This document shows positions 53,743 to 63,639 of a DNA stretch of 64,000 nucleotides, one piece after another; the stretch's first letter is position 1, and each line of letters opens with the position of its first letter. The position numbers and the translations under genes are program-made. Under the pieces are notes generated by a model. The model did not search any database. It saw only the letters and a program-made list of their open reading frames with translations, and was not told where the DNA came from. The stretch comes from Trinickia caryophylli (GTDB taxonomy: Bacteria; Pseudomonadota; Gammaproteobacteria; Burkholderiales; Burkholderiaceae), in NCBI RefSeq assembly GCF_034424545.1, contig NZ_CP139970.1, forward strand, positions 2,976,001-3,040,000. Direction: 5' to 3'.

Positions 53743-54354
53743 ATGAAAAGCAAAAAGATCCTGGTGGTGGGCGCAACGGGCACGGTCGGTTCGGCCGTCG
53801 CGAAGCGGCTCGAGTCGGTCGGCCACGATGTGGTGCGGGCGGGGCACCGTCGCGGTGACGTGCAGGTCGACATCGGCAGCGAAGCCAGTGTGCGCGCGCT
53901 TTTCGAGCGCGTGGGGCCGCTCGACGCCATCGTGTCGGCGTCGGGTCATGTGCATTTTGGTCCGCTCGAGCAGATGACCGCCGAGCAATTCGACGTCGGC
54001 CTGCAGAGCAAGCTGCTCGGCCAGGTTCGCCTCGCGCTCGTCGGGCAGTCCCATTTGCGCGACGGCGGGTCGATCACACTGACGACAGGCATCCTGGCTC
54101 AGGAGCCGATCCGCGAAGGCGTCAACGCAACGGCCGTCAACGCCGCGATCGAGGGATTCGTGCTGGCGGCGGCCATCGAATTGCCGCGCGGCATCCGCAT
54201 CAACGCGGTCAGCCCCACGGTGCTGGTCGAGTCGCTCGAAGCATACGGACCGTATTTTTCGGGCTTCGAAGCGGCGCCGGGCGAGCGCGTCGCGCTCGCT
54301 TACCAGCGCAGCGTGGACGGCGCGCAAACGGGGCGCGTCTATCGGGTGTGGTGA
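53743..54354 (+). CDS. Short SDR-family protein
   Basis: 203-aa short-chain dehydrogenase of the compact type. The cofactor loop is VVGATGTVGSAVAKRL. Then come VQVDIGSEASV and DAIVSASGHVHFGPL, and LTTGILAQEPI replaces the usual Ser strand. The typical Tyr-x-x-x-Lys is not obvious: the corresponding stretch reads NATAVNAAIEGF. Catalysis by the standard mechanism is therefore doubtful, as in many members of this subgroup. It is divergent from the LysR gene. Confidence 0.8.
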   Translation: MKSKKILVVGATGTVGSAVAKRLESVGHDVVRAGHRRGDVQVDIGSEASVRALFERVGPLDAIVSASGHVHFGPLEQMTAEQFDVGLQSKLLGQVRLALVGQSHLRDGGSITLTTGILAQEPIREGVNATAVNAAIEGFVLAAAIELPRGIRINAVSPTVLVESLEAYGPYFSGFEAAPGERVALAYQRSVDGAQTGRVYRVW

Positions 54355-54407
54355 GAGAAGAGAAAGGAAGAAAAACGAAGGCCGGGGCATCGGGGCCGGC
54401 CCGCCGC

Positions 54408-54917
54408 TCACCGTGGCTTGATGCCGTGAAAGGTCCCGCCGTGGAAAATCAGCGGTGCCATCTCGGCCGCATCCGGATGCACGCCGCAGCGCTCGACCTC
54501 GCCGACGAAAATGACGTGGTCCCCTTCGTCATAGCGGCTCCGATTGTGGCATTCGAACCAGGCGAGTGCCCCGTCCAGCACCGGCATGCCGCTGTCGCCG
54601 GCGGCATGCGATACGCCGGCGAAACGATCTCCCTTCACGGTCGCGAACCGCTGACACAGTTCGTATTGCGTATCGGACAGCACATTGACGACGTAGTGAC
54701 TGTTGGAGCGGAACACGGGCATCGAGGCCGATTTGACGGCGAGGCTCCAGAGCACGAGCGGCGGATCGAGCGAAACCGAGTTGAACGAGCTTGCTGTGAT
54801 GCCGATGAGCTGGCCCGACGGCGCGCGTGTCGTGATGACGGTCACGCCCGTGGCGAACTGGCCAAGCGCGCGCCGAAACGCCGCGGCATCGAAGTTGGGA
54901 GGGCTCGCGCGTTTCAT
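54408..54917 (-). CDS. Flavin reductase family protein
   Basis: 169-aa FMN-binding split-barrel protein of the HpaC/NtaB flavin reductase family, which supplies reduced flavin to two-component monooxygenases. It contains FRRALGQFATGVTVITTRAPSG, ITASSFNSVSLDPPLVLWSL and the C-terminal GDHVIFVGEVERC. The ATG at 54917 is the first that fits the family length; the long upstream open frame is unrelated. No monooxygenase partner is adjacent. Confidence 0.85.
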   Translation of the reverse strand: MKRASPPNFDAAAFRRALGQFATGVTVITTRAPSGQLIGITASSFNSVSLDPPLVLWSLAVKSASMPVFRSNSHYVVNVLSDTQYELCQRFATVKGDRFAGVSHAAGDSGMPVLDGALAWFECHNRSRYDEGDHVIFVGEVERCGVHPDAAEMAPLIFHGGTFHGIKPR

Positions 54918-55177
54918 CGAGTCGGGGCTGGGCAAGGAAATGCCGCGGATACGGGCGGCGCGAGAGGGCCATGCGGCGGGAACTGCGGCAATGAATCGAA
55001 GGTCATGTCGAGATTCGGCGATTAGCCGAGATTTTAAATGAATTCGGACATTTCGCCTCAGGGGCTTGCGCGTGCGCGGATTTCGCCGTTCCCGGGCAAA
55101 ACGCACTAAGCTACTTCTTCTGGAGATGCGCACGATGCGCATCGCATCCCAGGTTCCATGCAACCTAAGGAGCAGCC

Positions 55178-55729
55178 ATGACTGAGGCGAATGAAACCGC
55201 CACGCTCGGCGGCGGGTGTTTCTGGTGTCTCGAGGCGGTCTACGTCGATGTCGACGGTGTGAAATCCGTGGAATCGGGCTATGCCGGCGGCAGCACCGCG
55301 CATCCCACGTACGAGCAGGTCTGCGACGGCGGCACCGGGCACGCCGAGGTCGTCAAGGTCGAATTCGACCCCCTGAAGATCAGCTATCGCGAGATTCTGC
55401 AGATTTTCTTCTCGATCCACGACGCGACGCAGCTCAACCGCCAGGGCAACGATGTCGGTACCCAGTACCGCTCCGTCGTCTTCACGCATTCGGATGTGCA
55501 GCGCGAAACCGCGCTCGACGTGATCCGCGAACTCGAGCAGGAAGGTGTCTACGATCGGCCGATCGTGACGCAGGTCCAAGCGCTCGATGGCAACTACTGG
55601 CCGGCCGAGACGTATCATCAGAACTACTTCGCGCAACATCCGGAGCAGGGTTATTGCACCTTCGTGGTCGCGCCGAAAGTGGCAAAGTTTCGTGCCAAGT
55701 TTGCAAGCTGGATGCGCTCGGGCGCGTAG
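55178..55729 (+). CDS. msrA: Peptide methionine sulfoxide reductase MsrA
   Basis: 183-aa MsrA, reducing methionine S-sulfoxide in proteins with thioredoxin. The catalytic motif GGGCFWCLEAV is at the N-terminus. YAGGSTAHPTYEQVCDGGTGHAEVVKVEFDP follows (seen as PTYEQVC and GHAEV), then PAETYHQNYFAQHP. An AAGGAG site precedes the ATG. It is a stand-alone gene with a spacer of about 260 bp from the divergent flavin reductase. Confidence 0.96.
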   Translation: MTEANETATLGGGCFWCLEAVYVDVDGVKSVESGYAGGSTAHPTYEQVCDGGTGHAEVVKVEFDPLKISYREILQIFFSIHDATQLNRQGNDVGTQYRSVVFTHSDVQRETALDVIRELEQEGVYDRPIVTQVQALDGNYWPAETYHQNYFAQHPEQGYCTFVVAPKVAKFRAKFASWMRSGA

Positions 55730-55809
55730 CCGGTAGCGAGCGTGCGGCCGGTGCGCGAGCGCCGGCCGCCGGCCCTCGATCGGGACCGGCTGGCCGGGCG
55801 CACGTTCGC

Positions 55810-57021
55810 TCAGGCCGCAAGGCCGTCGAAGCTGCCGGGCGCCGGTTCGTCGCGCAACCGCGCACAGGCTGCCGCGATTTCGCGCGCGAGCGCCGCACAG
55901 CTGAGCGGCGCGGATCCCTCTGCCTTATTGTTGGCGATGATCAGCACGGGCTGGCCAGCCAGGGCGTAGCGCGCGGCGAGTTCGGCCAGCGCTGCCCGCG
56001 TGGCCGGGTCTTCGTCCACGAGCCGGTTGAACGGCTCGTACTTGGCCTTCGCCTGCTCATACTTGAACCCGCTATGCAGGCTCCACCGCACGACGAGCGG
56101 CCCGGCCGGCTTCTCGCCATCGAGCAGCGCAAGCGCCGCAGCCTGGCGCAGCGGATCGGGCATGCGTGCGTGCAATCCCACGCAGTAGCGCACGCCACGC
56201 TCTCGCAGCATGCGGATGAGTCGCGGCGTAAGCAGGCACGCGTCGCGGATCTCGATGGCGTAGCAAGGCCCGTCGCCGGCCGGTGCGGCGCTACCGTCGC
56301 CGCTCGATGGCAGCGGCGGTAGCGCTGAAAAGAAGGCAGCCAGCCTTTCGATGAATGCGGCCGGCTCGGCGAGGATCCGCTCGGGCAACGGAGAAAACTG
56401 AAATACGAGCGCGCCGGCCTTGGCTCCCAGCCCCGCGAGGCACGGCTCGACGAATTCGGCGGCGGCCAGCTTCGCGTCCAGAAAGCAGGGGTTGTCGGCA
56501 ATCGGCTCGCCCCGTTGCGCGCGCAGCGTCGCATCGGTCACCGAGGCCGGCGCCTTGACGATGAAGCGGAAGTCGTCGGGCACTTGCTGCGCGTAGCGCA
56601 GATATTCGGCAATCGAGAGCGGCGCGTAGAACGACCGGTCGATACTGACCGTGCGCAAGAGCGGATGGGCACCGTAGGCCGTAAGGCCGTCGCGGGAGAG
56701 CTTCGATTCGCTGTACGGTTCGCCGTACACGATGCCTTCCCACCCGGGAAACGACCATGAGGAAGTGCCGAGATGCACGTTCGGCGGCAAGCCGGCGGCT
56801 GCCTCGCGGGCTTCCTCGCCCGGCGCGGCCGGCAGGACTTCCTTGGCGCGCCGCTTCTTGCGCTCGGGACGCGGGGCGGCTGGATCCTCCGCCACGGGTT
56901 CGCGGGGGGAGGACTCGCCCGCCGCCAAGGGGGCGCCCGGCGGGACGTCGCCCGCCGAAGCCTTCCCGGGTGCCGGCAGTGCGCCGAACAGATCGAACTG
57001 AGGGTCTTGCTGATCGTCCAT
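55810..57021 (-). CDS. DUF72 domain protein
   Basis: 403-aa protein of the DUF72 (YecE-like) TIM-barrel family, function not established. The first ~80 residues are a low-complexity Pro/Ala/Arg-rich extension. The domain begins VHLGTSSWSFPGWEGIVY and includes TVSIDRSFYAPLS, FRFIVKAPASVTD, LVFQFSPLP and the C-terminal PVLIIANNKAEGSAP. It lies 35 bp downstream of the cfa-type methyltransferase gene on the same strand. Confidence 0.85.
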   Translation of the reverse strand: MDDQQDPQFDLFGALPAPGKASAGDVPPGAPLAAGESSPREPVAEDPAAPRPERKKRRAKEVLPAAPGEEAREAAAGLPPNVHLGTSSWSFPGWEGIVYGEPYSESKLSRDGLTAYGAHPLLRTVSIDRSFYAPLSIAEYLRYAQQVPDDFRFIVKAPASVTDATLRAQRGEPIADNPCFLDAKLAAAEFVEPCLAGLGAKAGALVFQFSPLPERILAEPAAFIERLAAFFSALPPLPSSGDGSAAPAGDGPCYAIEIRDACLLTPRLIRMLRERGVRYCVGLHARMPDPLRQAAALALLDGEKPAGPLVVRWSLHSGFKYEQAKAKYEPFNRLVDEDPATRAALAELAARYALAGQPVLIIANNKAEGSAPLSCAALAREIAAACARLRDEPAPGSFDGLAA

Positions 57022-57056
57022 CGTGGCCGCGCCGGCGCACCGGGCGCGCACAGGTC

Positions 57057-58271
57057 TCAAAGCGGCCGATCGTACATGTAGCGGCGCGACCACGGCAAGG
57101 ACTTCGCGCTGCCGCCCGCCTTGCGGCAAACGACCTGATAGATCGAGACGTCGTCGTGCTCGAACGCGTAGGAGCAACCCGCGAGGTAGACACGCCAGAT
57201 GCGGAATTTTTCGTCGTCCACGAGCTTTCTTGCCTGCTCGGCGTGCGCCTCGAAGTTCTCGGTCCAGATATCGAGCGTGCGCGCATAGTGACGGCGCAGG
57301 CTCTCGACATCGACGGCCTCGAGCCCGCCGCGCTGCATCGATTCGAGCGCAAGGCTGATATGCGGCAGCTCACCGTCGGGGAAGACGTAACGGTCGATGA
57401 ATTCACCGCCGCCGAGCGCCGTCTCGCCGCTGTCATAGTCAGACGAGGTAATGCCGTGGTTCATGGCTACGCCGTCGTCGGCCAGCAACTCGCGGATCTT
57501 GCCGAAATAGCCGGGCAGGTTTTTGCGGCCGACGTGCTCGAACATCCCGACGCTCGTGATACGGTCGAACTGGCCCTGCACGTCGCGGTAATCCTGCAGA
57601 CGGATTTCGATCCGGTCAGCGAGGCCGGCGGCCCTGACGCGCTCCGTGGCGAGATCGAACTGGTTCTGCGAGAGTGTGACGCCCACGCAGCGCGCCCCGA
57701 ACTTCTGTGCGGCACGCAGCACGAGCGCGCCCCATCCGCAGCCGATGTCGAGCAGGCGCTGGCCGGGTTGCACCTGGATCTTCGTCAGGATGTGATCGAT
57801 CTTTTTCAACTGCGCCGTGGCCAGATCCTCGTCGCCGTTCTCGAAGTAGGCGCACGAATAGACCATATTCTCGTCGAGCCAGAGCCGGTAGAACTCGTTC
57901 GAGACGTCGTAGTGATACTGGATCGCCTTTTTATCCGACGTTTTGGTGTGATTGAAGTAGCGGCGCACGCGGGCGAGCTTGCTCGCGTTCGTGACCGTGC
58001 TGCGCGCGAGCGAATAGCCGATGTTGATGATGTCGGAGAGTTTCCCCTCGATATCGATCTTGCCCTTGACGTACGCCTCGCCAAGGTTGTCGAGACTCGG
58101 GTCGAGCAACAACGGTAACGCCGATGCAGTATTGACCTTCAGCGTGACCTGCGGCGCGGCGAAGCTGCCGAAATCATGCTGCTCGCCGTTCCATAACACG
58201 AGGCGCGCCGGCAGGTTTGTCTTCGTGCGCACATCGTCTACCCACTGAGCCAGCTTCTTTTCCCAGAACAT
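57057..58271 (-). CDS. cfa: Cyclopropane-fatty-acyl-phospholipid synthase family methyltransferase
   Basis: 404-aa SAM-dependent methyltransferase acting on unsaturated membrane lipids. The SAM motif is LLDIGCGWGALVLRAAQKFG. QYHYDVSNEFYRLWLDENMVYSCAYF precedes it and GMFEHVGRKNLPGYF and NHGITSSD follow, all typical of the family. A GGAGAA site supports the ATG at 58271; an in-frame upstream start lacks one. Whether it makes cyclopropane rings or another methylation product cannot be told from sequence. Confidence 0.9.
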   Translation of the reverse strand: MFWEKKLAQWVDDVRTKTNLPARLVLWNGEQHDFGSFAAPQVTLKVNTASALPLLLDPSLDNLGEAYVKGKIDIEGKLSDIINIGYSLARSTVTNASKLARVRRYFNHTKTSDKKAIQYHYDVSNEFYRLWLDENMVYSCAYFENGDEDLATAQLKKIDHILTKIQVQPGQRLLDIGCGWGALVLRAAQKFGARCVGVTLSQNQFDLATERVRAAGLADRIEIRLQDYRDVQGQFDRITSVGMFEHVGRKNLPGYFGKIRELLADDGVAMNHGITSSDYDSGETALGGGEFIDRYVFPDGELPHISLALESMQRGGLEAVDVESLRRHYARTLDIWTENFEAHAEQARKLVDDEKFRIWRVYLAGCSYAFEHDDVSIYQVVCRKAGGSAKSLPWSRRYMYDRPL

Positions 58272-58427
58272 GCGTGATTCTCCGTGTCCGTTGATATTAG
58301 AAGGACAGCAAAGCACCGTGTGCGGCACCCCCCGGGCACCGGCACGGCATGGACTTCGAAAACAATCTGCGCCGCGAGCGGGAACGGTGCTTCACGCGAA
58401 CATCCGTTCATGCCCCCCGGCGGTCAG

Positions 58428-59066
58428 TCAAGGCGCAAGACGGCCGATGCTCCAGCGATCGTCGCTTTCGCGCGTGTACACAATGCGGTCGTGCAGCCGC
58501 GAGGGGCGGCCCTGCCAGAATTCGATCGTCCGCGGCACTAGGCGGTAGCCGCCCCAGTGCGGCGGACGCGGCGGGTGCTCGCCGAACTGCTCCGCGAATG
58601 CTTTTTCGCGCGCTTCGAGCTCGCCGCGATTCGCAATCGGACGGCTCTGATCCGAGGCCCATGCGCCGATGCGCGAGCCGAGCGGCCGCGACGCGAAATA
58701 GGCGTCGCTCTCGTCGACACCCGTCTTCTCGACCGTACCGTCCACGCGCACCTGGCGCTCGAGTTCGATCCAGTAAAACAGCAAACTCGCCTGCGGATTG
58801 ACAGCGAGATCGCGGCCCTTACGGCTTTCGTAATTCGTATAGAACACAAACCCGCGTTTATCCACGCCCTTGATCAACAGGATACGCGCGGATGGCCGGC
58901 CGTGCTCGTCGGCCGTGGCGAGCGTCATCGTGTTCGGCTCGGGCAGCTGCGCGTCGAGCGCCTGCTGAAACCAGAGCTGGAACTGGCTGATCGGATCGCG
59001 ATCCACGCTCGTTTCGTCGAGCGATCCACGCGCATAATCTTTGCGGAGTTCGGCAAGGGAAATCAT
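58428..59066 (-). CDS. pdxH: Pyridoxamine 5'-phosphate oxidase
   Basis: 212-aa FMN enzyme making pyridoxal 5'-phosphate. It shows [12 protein letters not shown] at the N-terminus, [48 protein letters not shown], and the C-terminal [19 protein letters not shown] and RLAP end. All are standard PdxH features and the length is normal. It is divergent from tcdA across a 153-bp gap. Confidence 0.96.
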   Translation of the reverse strand: MISLAELRKDYARGSLDETSVDRDPISQFQLWFQQALDAQLPEPNTMTLATADEHGRPSARILLIKGVDKRGFVFYTNYESRKGRDLAVNPQASLLFYWIELERQVRVDGTVEKTGVDESDAYFASRPLGSRIGAWASDQSRPIANRGELEAREKAFAEQFGEHPPRPPHWGGYRLVPRTIEFWQGRPSRLHDRIVYTRESDDRWSIGRLAP

Positions 59067-59219
59067 TTCTTATGTGACCGCTTCAGTCGGCTCAGTATAG
59101 CCAAGGCCGGAAAAACGTGCGTGAACGTGTCACGTTGTCTTTTCGAAAGGAACGGCCGTGCGTGCCGATCGTGCACAATATGAGTTTTCGCGTCCCGACT
59201 TTGCTGAAAACCACGCATC

Positions 59220-60086
59220 ATGCCCAGCACCCTGGCGACGAGCCCTGATCTTATCTCCGCGCGCGCGGCCGACCATGATCTCGATCAGGCCGATCGCGCG
59301 CGGCGCTTCGCCGGTGTGGCGAGGCTTTACGGCGCCCCCGCCCTGGCGGCCTTCGAGCGCGCGCACGTGGCCGTCATCGGCATCGGCGGCGTCGGCTCCT
59401 GGGTGGCCGAAGCGCTCGCGCGCAGCGCGATCGGCAGCTTGACGCTCGTCGATCTCGACAACGTTGCAGAAAGCAATACGAACCGGCAGATCCATGCGCT
59501 CGACGGCAATTACGGCAAGCCGAAAGTCGAGGCAATGGCCGAGCGCATCCGGCTCATCGACCGCGCGTGCGACGTACGGCTCGTCGAGGACTTCGTGGAG
59601 CCGGCGAATTTCGAGGCGCTGCTTGGCGGCGGCTTCGACTATGTCGTGGATGCGATCGACAGCGTGCGCACCAAAACGGCACTCATTGCGTGGTGCGTGC
59701 AAAAGGGGCAGCCGCTCATTACCGTGGGCGGGGCGGGCGGACAGCTCGATCCAACGCGCATCCGCATCGACGATCTCGCGCTGACGATTCAGGATCCGCT
59801 GCTCTCGAAGGTGCGCGGGCAACTGCGCAAGCACCACGGCTTTCCACGCGGGCCGAAAGCGAAGTTCAGGGTAAGCGCCGTCTATTCGGACGAACCGCTC
59901 ATCTACCCCGAAGCGGCGGTGTGCGACATGGACGACGTGGCGCAGCATCTGGCAAGTTCGCCGGGCCACGCCGGCCCGGTCGGGCTGAACTGTGCCGGGT
60001 TCGGCTCGAGCGTGTGCGTGACGGGGAGCTTCGGGTTTGCCGCCGCCTCGCACGTGCTGCGTGCGCTTGCCAGGGCGGCGGGCTGA
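59220..60086 (+). CDS. tcdA: tRNA threonylcarbamoyladenosine dehydratase
   Basis: 288-aa E1-like enzyme cyclising t6A37 of tRNA to ct6A in an ATP-dependent reaction. It contains RFAGVARLYG, the nucleotide motif VIGIGGVGSWVAEALARS, LVDLDNVAESNTNRQIHAL and DYVVDAIDSVRTKTALI. The loop CVTGSFGFAAASHVL is near the end. The length fits the proteobacterial TcdA/CsdL group. The shared upstream region with pdxH probably holds both promoters. Confidence 0.93.
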   Translation: MPSTLATSPDLISARAADHDLDQADRARRFAGVARLYGAPALAAFERAHVAVIGIGGVGSWVAEALARSAIGSLTLVDLDNVAESNTNRQIHALDGNYGKPKVEAMAERIRLIDRACDVRLVEDFVEPANFEALLGGGFDYVVDAIDSVRTKTALIAWCVQKGQPLITVGGAGGQLDPTRIRIDDLALTIQDPLLSKVRGQLRKHHGFPRGPKAKFRVSAVYSDEPLIYPEAAVCDMDDVAQHLASSPGHAGPVGLNCAGFGSSVCVTGSFGFAAASHVLRALARAAG

Positions 60087-60160
60087 ACAGTCCTTGCACG
60101 AGCCTGTCTGATTTCCTTCGTATTGCTTTCCAGGCTCTGACGTTTCCGAAGCGCCGTGCG

Positions 60161-61009
60161 TCAGTGCAATGTGGTGCTGAGCTTACGCCGCCACTCGGCG
60201 ACGAGCTCGGGCCGATGCGACGCGAGATCGAAGACCGACAGCATCGTCTTGCGCCCGATATCGTCGCGGAATGCGCGATCGCGCTTGACGATCTCGAGCA
60301 GGTGGGCGAGGGCGGCTTCGTAGTCGCGCCGCGCGATCAGTGCGCTCGCGAGATCGAACTGCGCCTCGAGATCGGCCGGATTGGCCGCCACGCGCGCTTC
60401 GAGCGCGTCGGTGGGAGGCAGTTCGGCCGCCGCGTCGAGTGCGTCGAGGCGCGTTTTCAGCGTGTTGTAGCGCACGTCGATGCCTTGCCGCGTCTTGGGC
60501 GAGAGCAGCTCGTCCTCCTTGCGGGCTTCGTCGACGCGCTCCTCGTCGAGCAGTAGCTCGATGAGGTCGAGCCGCGCCTCGTCGAAACCGGGGTCGAGCG
60601 CCAGCGCCGCCTTCAGATGGTCGAACGCGGCGTCGAGCCGGTGGGTCTCGAGCGCGTCGAGCGCGCGCTGGCGCTCGACTTCGGCCGGATTCGGCACCAA
60701 CTGATCGATGAACGCACGCAGCTGCCCCTCCGGCAGCACGCCGATGAACTGGTCGACGGGCTGTCCGTTGGTGAAGGCGACGACGTGCGGAATGCTGCGA
60801 ACCTGAAAATGTGCCGCGAGCTGCGGGTCTTCGTCGACGTTGACCTTCACGAGCCGCCATTTTCCGCCCTGTTCCTGCTCGAGTTTCTCGAGCAGCGGGC
60901 CCAGCGTCTTGCAGGGGCCGCACCACGGCGCCCAGAAGTCGACGAGGACGGGTGCGAGCTTCGATGCTTCGATCACGTCCCTTTCGAAGGTGGCCAAAGT
61001 GGTGTTCAT
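60161..61009 (-). CDS. cnoX: Thioredoxin-TPR chaperone CnoX (YbbN)
   Basis: 282-aa protein. The N-terminal thioredoxin domain (about residues 1-110) has the complete active site FWAPWCGPCKTL. The C-terminal part is helical repeats of the YbbN type (LDAAFDHLKAALALDPGFDEARLDLIELLLD). CnoX holdases protect substrates under oxidative stress and pass them to GroEL. E. coli CnoX lacks a redox-active CxxC, so this one may also reduce disulfides. It is convergent with tcdA. Confidence 0.9.
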   Translation of the reverse strand: MNTTLATFERDVIEASKLAPVLVDFWAPWCGPCKTLGPLLEKLEQEQGGKWRLVKVNVDEDPQLAAHFQVRSIPHVVAFTNGQPVDQFIGVLPEGQLRAFIDQLVPNPAEVERQRALDALETHRLDAAFDHLKAALALDPGFDEARLDLIELLLDEERVDEARKEDELLSPKTRQGIDVRYNTLKTRLDALDAAAELPPTDALEARVAANPADLEAQFDLASALIARRDYEAALAHLLEIVKRDRAFRDDIGRKTMLSVFDLASHRPELVAEWRRKLSTTLH

Positions 61010-61097
61010 CGCTTCCTCGTTTGCTATGGACCGGTTGAATAGATGAGGTTCGCTCCGATCATTTCAAGATCCGGCCTGCGGTATGGCGGGGGGCGGC

Positions 61098-61979
61098 TTA
61101 CCGGTGCGGCTTTTCGGGCAGCGGTATCCACTCCGTTTCGCCGGGCACCTTGCCCATTTCCTGCTTCGTCCAGGCTGCTTTGGCCTGAGCGATGCGCTCG
61201 CGCGAGCTGCTCACGAAATTCCACTCGATGAAACGCTCGCCGGGCAGCTTCGCCCCGCCGAGCAGCATCACGGTGGCGCCCGTGCGGCTTGCGAGCGTGG
61301 CCGTTTCTCCCGGCGTCAGCACGGCCATGTGGGCCGGCTCGAGCGGTTCTCCGTCGATCGCGAGGTCGCCGTCGACGAGGTAGACGCCGCGTTCTTCGTG
61401 CTCGGGTTCGAGCGCGAGCGCACCGCAGGGCTCGAATTCGGCGGCGGCGTAAAGCGTCGGCGAGAACGTGGTGACGGGCGAGCGCGCGCCAAACGCCTCG
61501 CCCGCAATGACGGTGAGCGTCACGCCGCTGCGCTCGATCTTGGGCAGCGTCGCGGCGGCGTGGTGCTCGAATGCCGGATCGGCCTCCTCGTGCTCGACGG
61601 GCAGCGCGACCCAGGTCTGAATACCGTGCATCGTGCCGCCGGCCGCGCGTACCTCGTCCGGGGTGCGCTCGGAATGGACGATTCCGCGGCCCGCGGTCAT
61701 CCAGTTCACGTCGCCCGGCACGATCTTCTGGGCCGAGCCGAGGCTGTCGCGATGAAAGATCGCGCCTTCGAACAGGTAGGTGACGGTAGCCAGCCCGATG
61801 TGCGGGTGCGGGCGGACGTCGAGCCCCGTGCCCGGCGCAAAGGCGGCGGGGCCCATGTGGTCGAAGAAGATGAACGGCCCGACGAGCCGGGCGGCGAGCG
61901 CCGGCAGCACGCGCCGCACGGCGAATCCGCCGATGTCGCGGGTCGAGGGTTTCAGAACGGTTTTGATCGAGTCAGGCAT
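61098..61979 (-). CDS. Pirin family protein
   Basis: 293-aa bicupin. The N-terminal cupin includes GPFIFFDHMGP and RPHPHIGLATVTYLFEGAIFHRDSLG with the expected His metal ligands (PHPHIG) and MTAGRGIVHSERTP. The C-terminal cupin includes LFGGAKLPGERFIEWNFVSSS-type sequence, seen as LPGERFIEWNFV. Bacterial pirins have been linked to quercetinase-like or regulatory roles; the one here cannot be specified. Confidence 0.9.
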   Translation of the reverse strand: MPDSIKTVLKPSTRDIGGFAVRRVLPALAARLVGPFIFFDHMGPAAFAPGTGLDVRPHPHIGLATVTYLFEGAIFHRDSLGSAQKIVPGDVNWMTAGRGIVHSERTPDEVRAAGGTMHGIQTWVALPVEHEEADPAFEHHAAATLPKIERSGVTLTVIAGEAFGARSPVTTFSPTLYAAAEFEPCGALALEPEHEERGVYLVDGDLAIDGEPLEPAHMAVLTPGETATLASRTGATVMLLGGAKLPGERFIEWNFVSSSRERIAQAKAAWTKQEMGKVPGETEWIPLPEKPHR

Positions 61980-62076
61980 GCGGGAGTCCGGACGGGCGCG
62001 ACGATGCGCCGATTCTACCGTCGCCAGCGCTCGTGCGCCCGTTCGCGGTCTGGCCGCGCGACCCGCCCACCCGTCG

Positions 62077-63639
62077 TCAGGTCATGCGGTTCTTGGCAAG
62101 CGGCGGGTTCGCCGCGAAATAGCGCCTGATGCCCTTCAGGATCGCGCTCGCCATCTCGCTGCGGTAGCTGTCGTCGTTCAGCCGCGCCTCTTCCTCGGGA
62201 TTGCTGATGAAGGCCGTCTCGACGAGGATCGACGGAATGTCGGGGGCCTTGAGCACGGCGAATCCGGCCTGCTCGACGGAGCCCTTGTGCAGCTTGTTGA
62301 TGCCGCCGATTTCGCGCAGCACGAACGAACCGTAGCGCAGCGAGTCGCGGATCTGCGCCGTCGTCGACATGTCGAAGAGCGCGCGATTGACGGCCTCGTC
62401 CTGCGTCTTGACGTTGATTCCGCCGATCAGATCGGAGGCGTTCTCCTTGTTCGCCATCCAGCGCGCCGCCGCGCTCGACGCGCCGTGGTCCGACAGCGCG
62501 AACACCGACGAGCCGCGCGCGGAAGGCGTCGTGAACGCATCGGCATGGATCGAGACGAACAGGTCCGCCCCGACGCGGCGCGCCTTTTGCACCCGCACGT
62601 TGAGCGGCACGAAGAAATCGGCGTCGCGCGTCATCATGGCGCGCATATTCGGCTGAGCGTCGATCATGGCGCGCAGCTTCTTCGCGACGTCGAGCGCGAC
62701 GTGCTTCTCGTAGGTGCCCGCGCTGCCGATGGCGCCCGGGTCTTCGCCGCCGTGCCCGGGGTCGATCGCCACCGTAAGCAGGCGCACGGTGCGGCCAGCC
62801 TTGGGCGAGGAGAACGGATAGGCGTCGCCGTCGAGTCCGTCGTCGCCTTTGCGCGCGTAGGCGTTCTCGCCCGATCCGCCGCCGGGTGCGGGCGTGGGGG
62901 CACCGTTGTCTTTGCCGCGCCCCGTGGGCGGCTGGCGTTTCGTGCGCCCGCTGCCCGCGGGCGCCTCGGCCGGCGCGCTTTGCGCATAACGCTGAAAGAA
63001 GGCGTCGCTGTTGTCGGCCGCGGGCGGCGCGGTCGGGCCGGCGAGGGGCGCCGGCGCAAGCGTTTCCGGCAGGCCCGGGCTTTCGTTGAGCTGCTTTTCC
63101 TTGTGTTCCGTTTGCGCGAGCAGATCCATGAGCGGGTCCGGCGCCACAGTCGGATAGAGATCGAGCACGAGCCGGTAACGATAGTTGCCCACGGGCGGCA
63201 GCGAAAACACCTGCGGCTTCACCGAGCCTTTGAGATCGAATACGAGCCGCACGACGTGCGGCTGAAACTGGCCCACGCGCACCGCGCGGATCTGCGGGTC
63301 GTTAGGGGTGATCTTCGAGACGAGGTCGCGCAGCGCCTGATCGAGATCGAGGCCGCTCAGATCGACCACGAGCCGGTCGGGGCCCTGCAGCAGTTGCTGC
63401 GAGTTTTGCAGCGGCTGATCGGATTCGATCGTCACGCGTGTGTAGTCGCGCGCGGGCCATACACGTACGCCGAGCACCGAGCTCGCATAGGCCGCGCGCG
63501 GCGCGACGAGCGGCGCGGCCAGGCCCAGCAGGAGCGTCGAGGCGCCCGCCCGCAGCATCTGGCGCCGGCGCCAGTTGTGCGAAGCGGTGGCGGCGGACTC
63601 GATCGAACGGAACGGCTTGATCAACATCTTTCGAGACAT
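62077..63639 (-). CDS. amiC: N-acetylmuramoyl-L-alanine amidase AmiC
   Basis: 520-aa periplasmic amidase that cuts septal peptidoglycan for daughter-cell separation. The N-terminus has a twin-arginine motif (WRRRQMLRAG) with a hydrophobic stretch, so export is by Tat as for E. coli AmiC. An AMIN domain (about 50-200) and a Pro/Gly-rich linker follow. The Amidase_3 domain shows AIDPGHGGEDPGAIG with the zinc His, SIHADAF and ILVETAFISNPEEE. The start at 63639 has an AGGA site; a later ATG at 63627 is possible. It overlaps tsaE. Confidence 0.93.
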   Translation of the reverse strand: MSRKMLIKPFRSIESAATASHNWRRRQMLRAGASTLLLGLAAPLVAPRAAYASSVLGVRVWPARDYTRVTIESDQPLQNSQQLLQGPDRLVVDLSGLDLDQALRDLVSKITPNDPQIRAVRVGQFQPHVVRLVFDLKGSVKPQVFSLPPVGNYRYRLVLDLYPTVAPDPLMDLLAQTEHKEKQLNESPGLPETLAPAPLAGPTAPPAADNSDAFFQRYAQSAPAEAPAGSGRTKRQPPTGRGKDNGAPTPAPGGGSGENAYARKGDDGLDGDAYPFSSPKAGRTVRLLTVAIDPGHGGEDPGAIGSAGTYEKHVALDVAKKLRAMIDAQPNMRAMMTRDADFFVPLNVRVQKARRVGADLFVSIHADAFTTPSARGSSVFALSDHGASSAAARWMANKENASDLIGGINVKTQDEAVNRALFDMSTTAQIRDSLRYGSFVLREIGGINKLHKGSVEQAGFAVLKAPDIPSILVETAFISNPEEEARLNDDSYRSEMASAILKGIRRYFAANPPLAKNRMT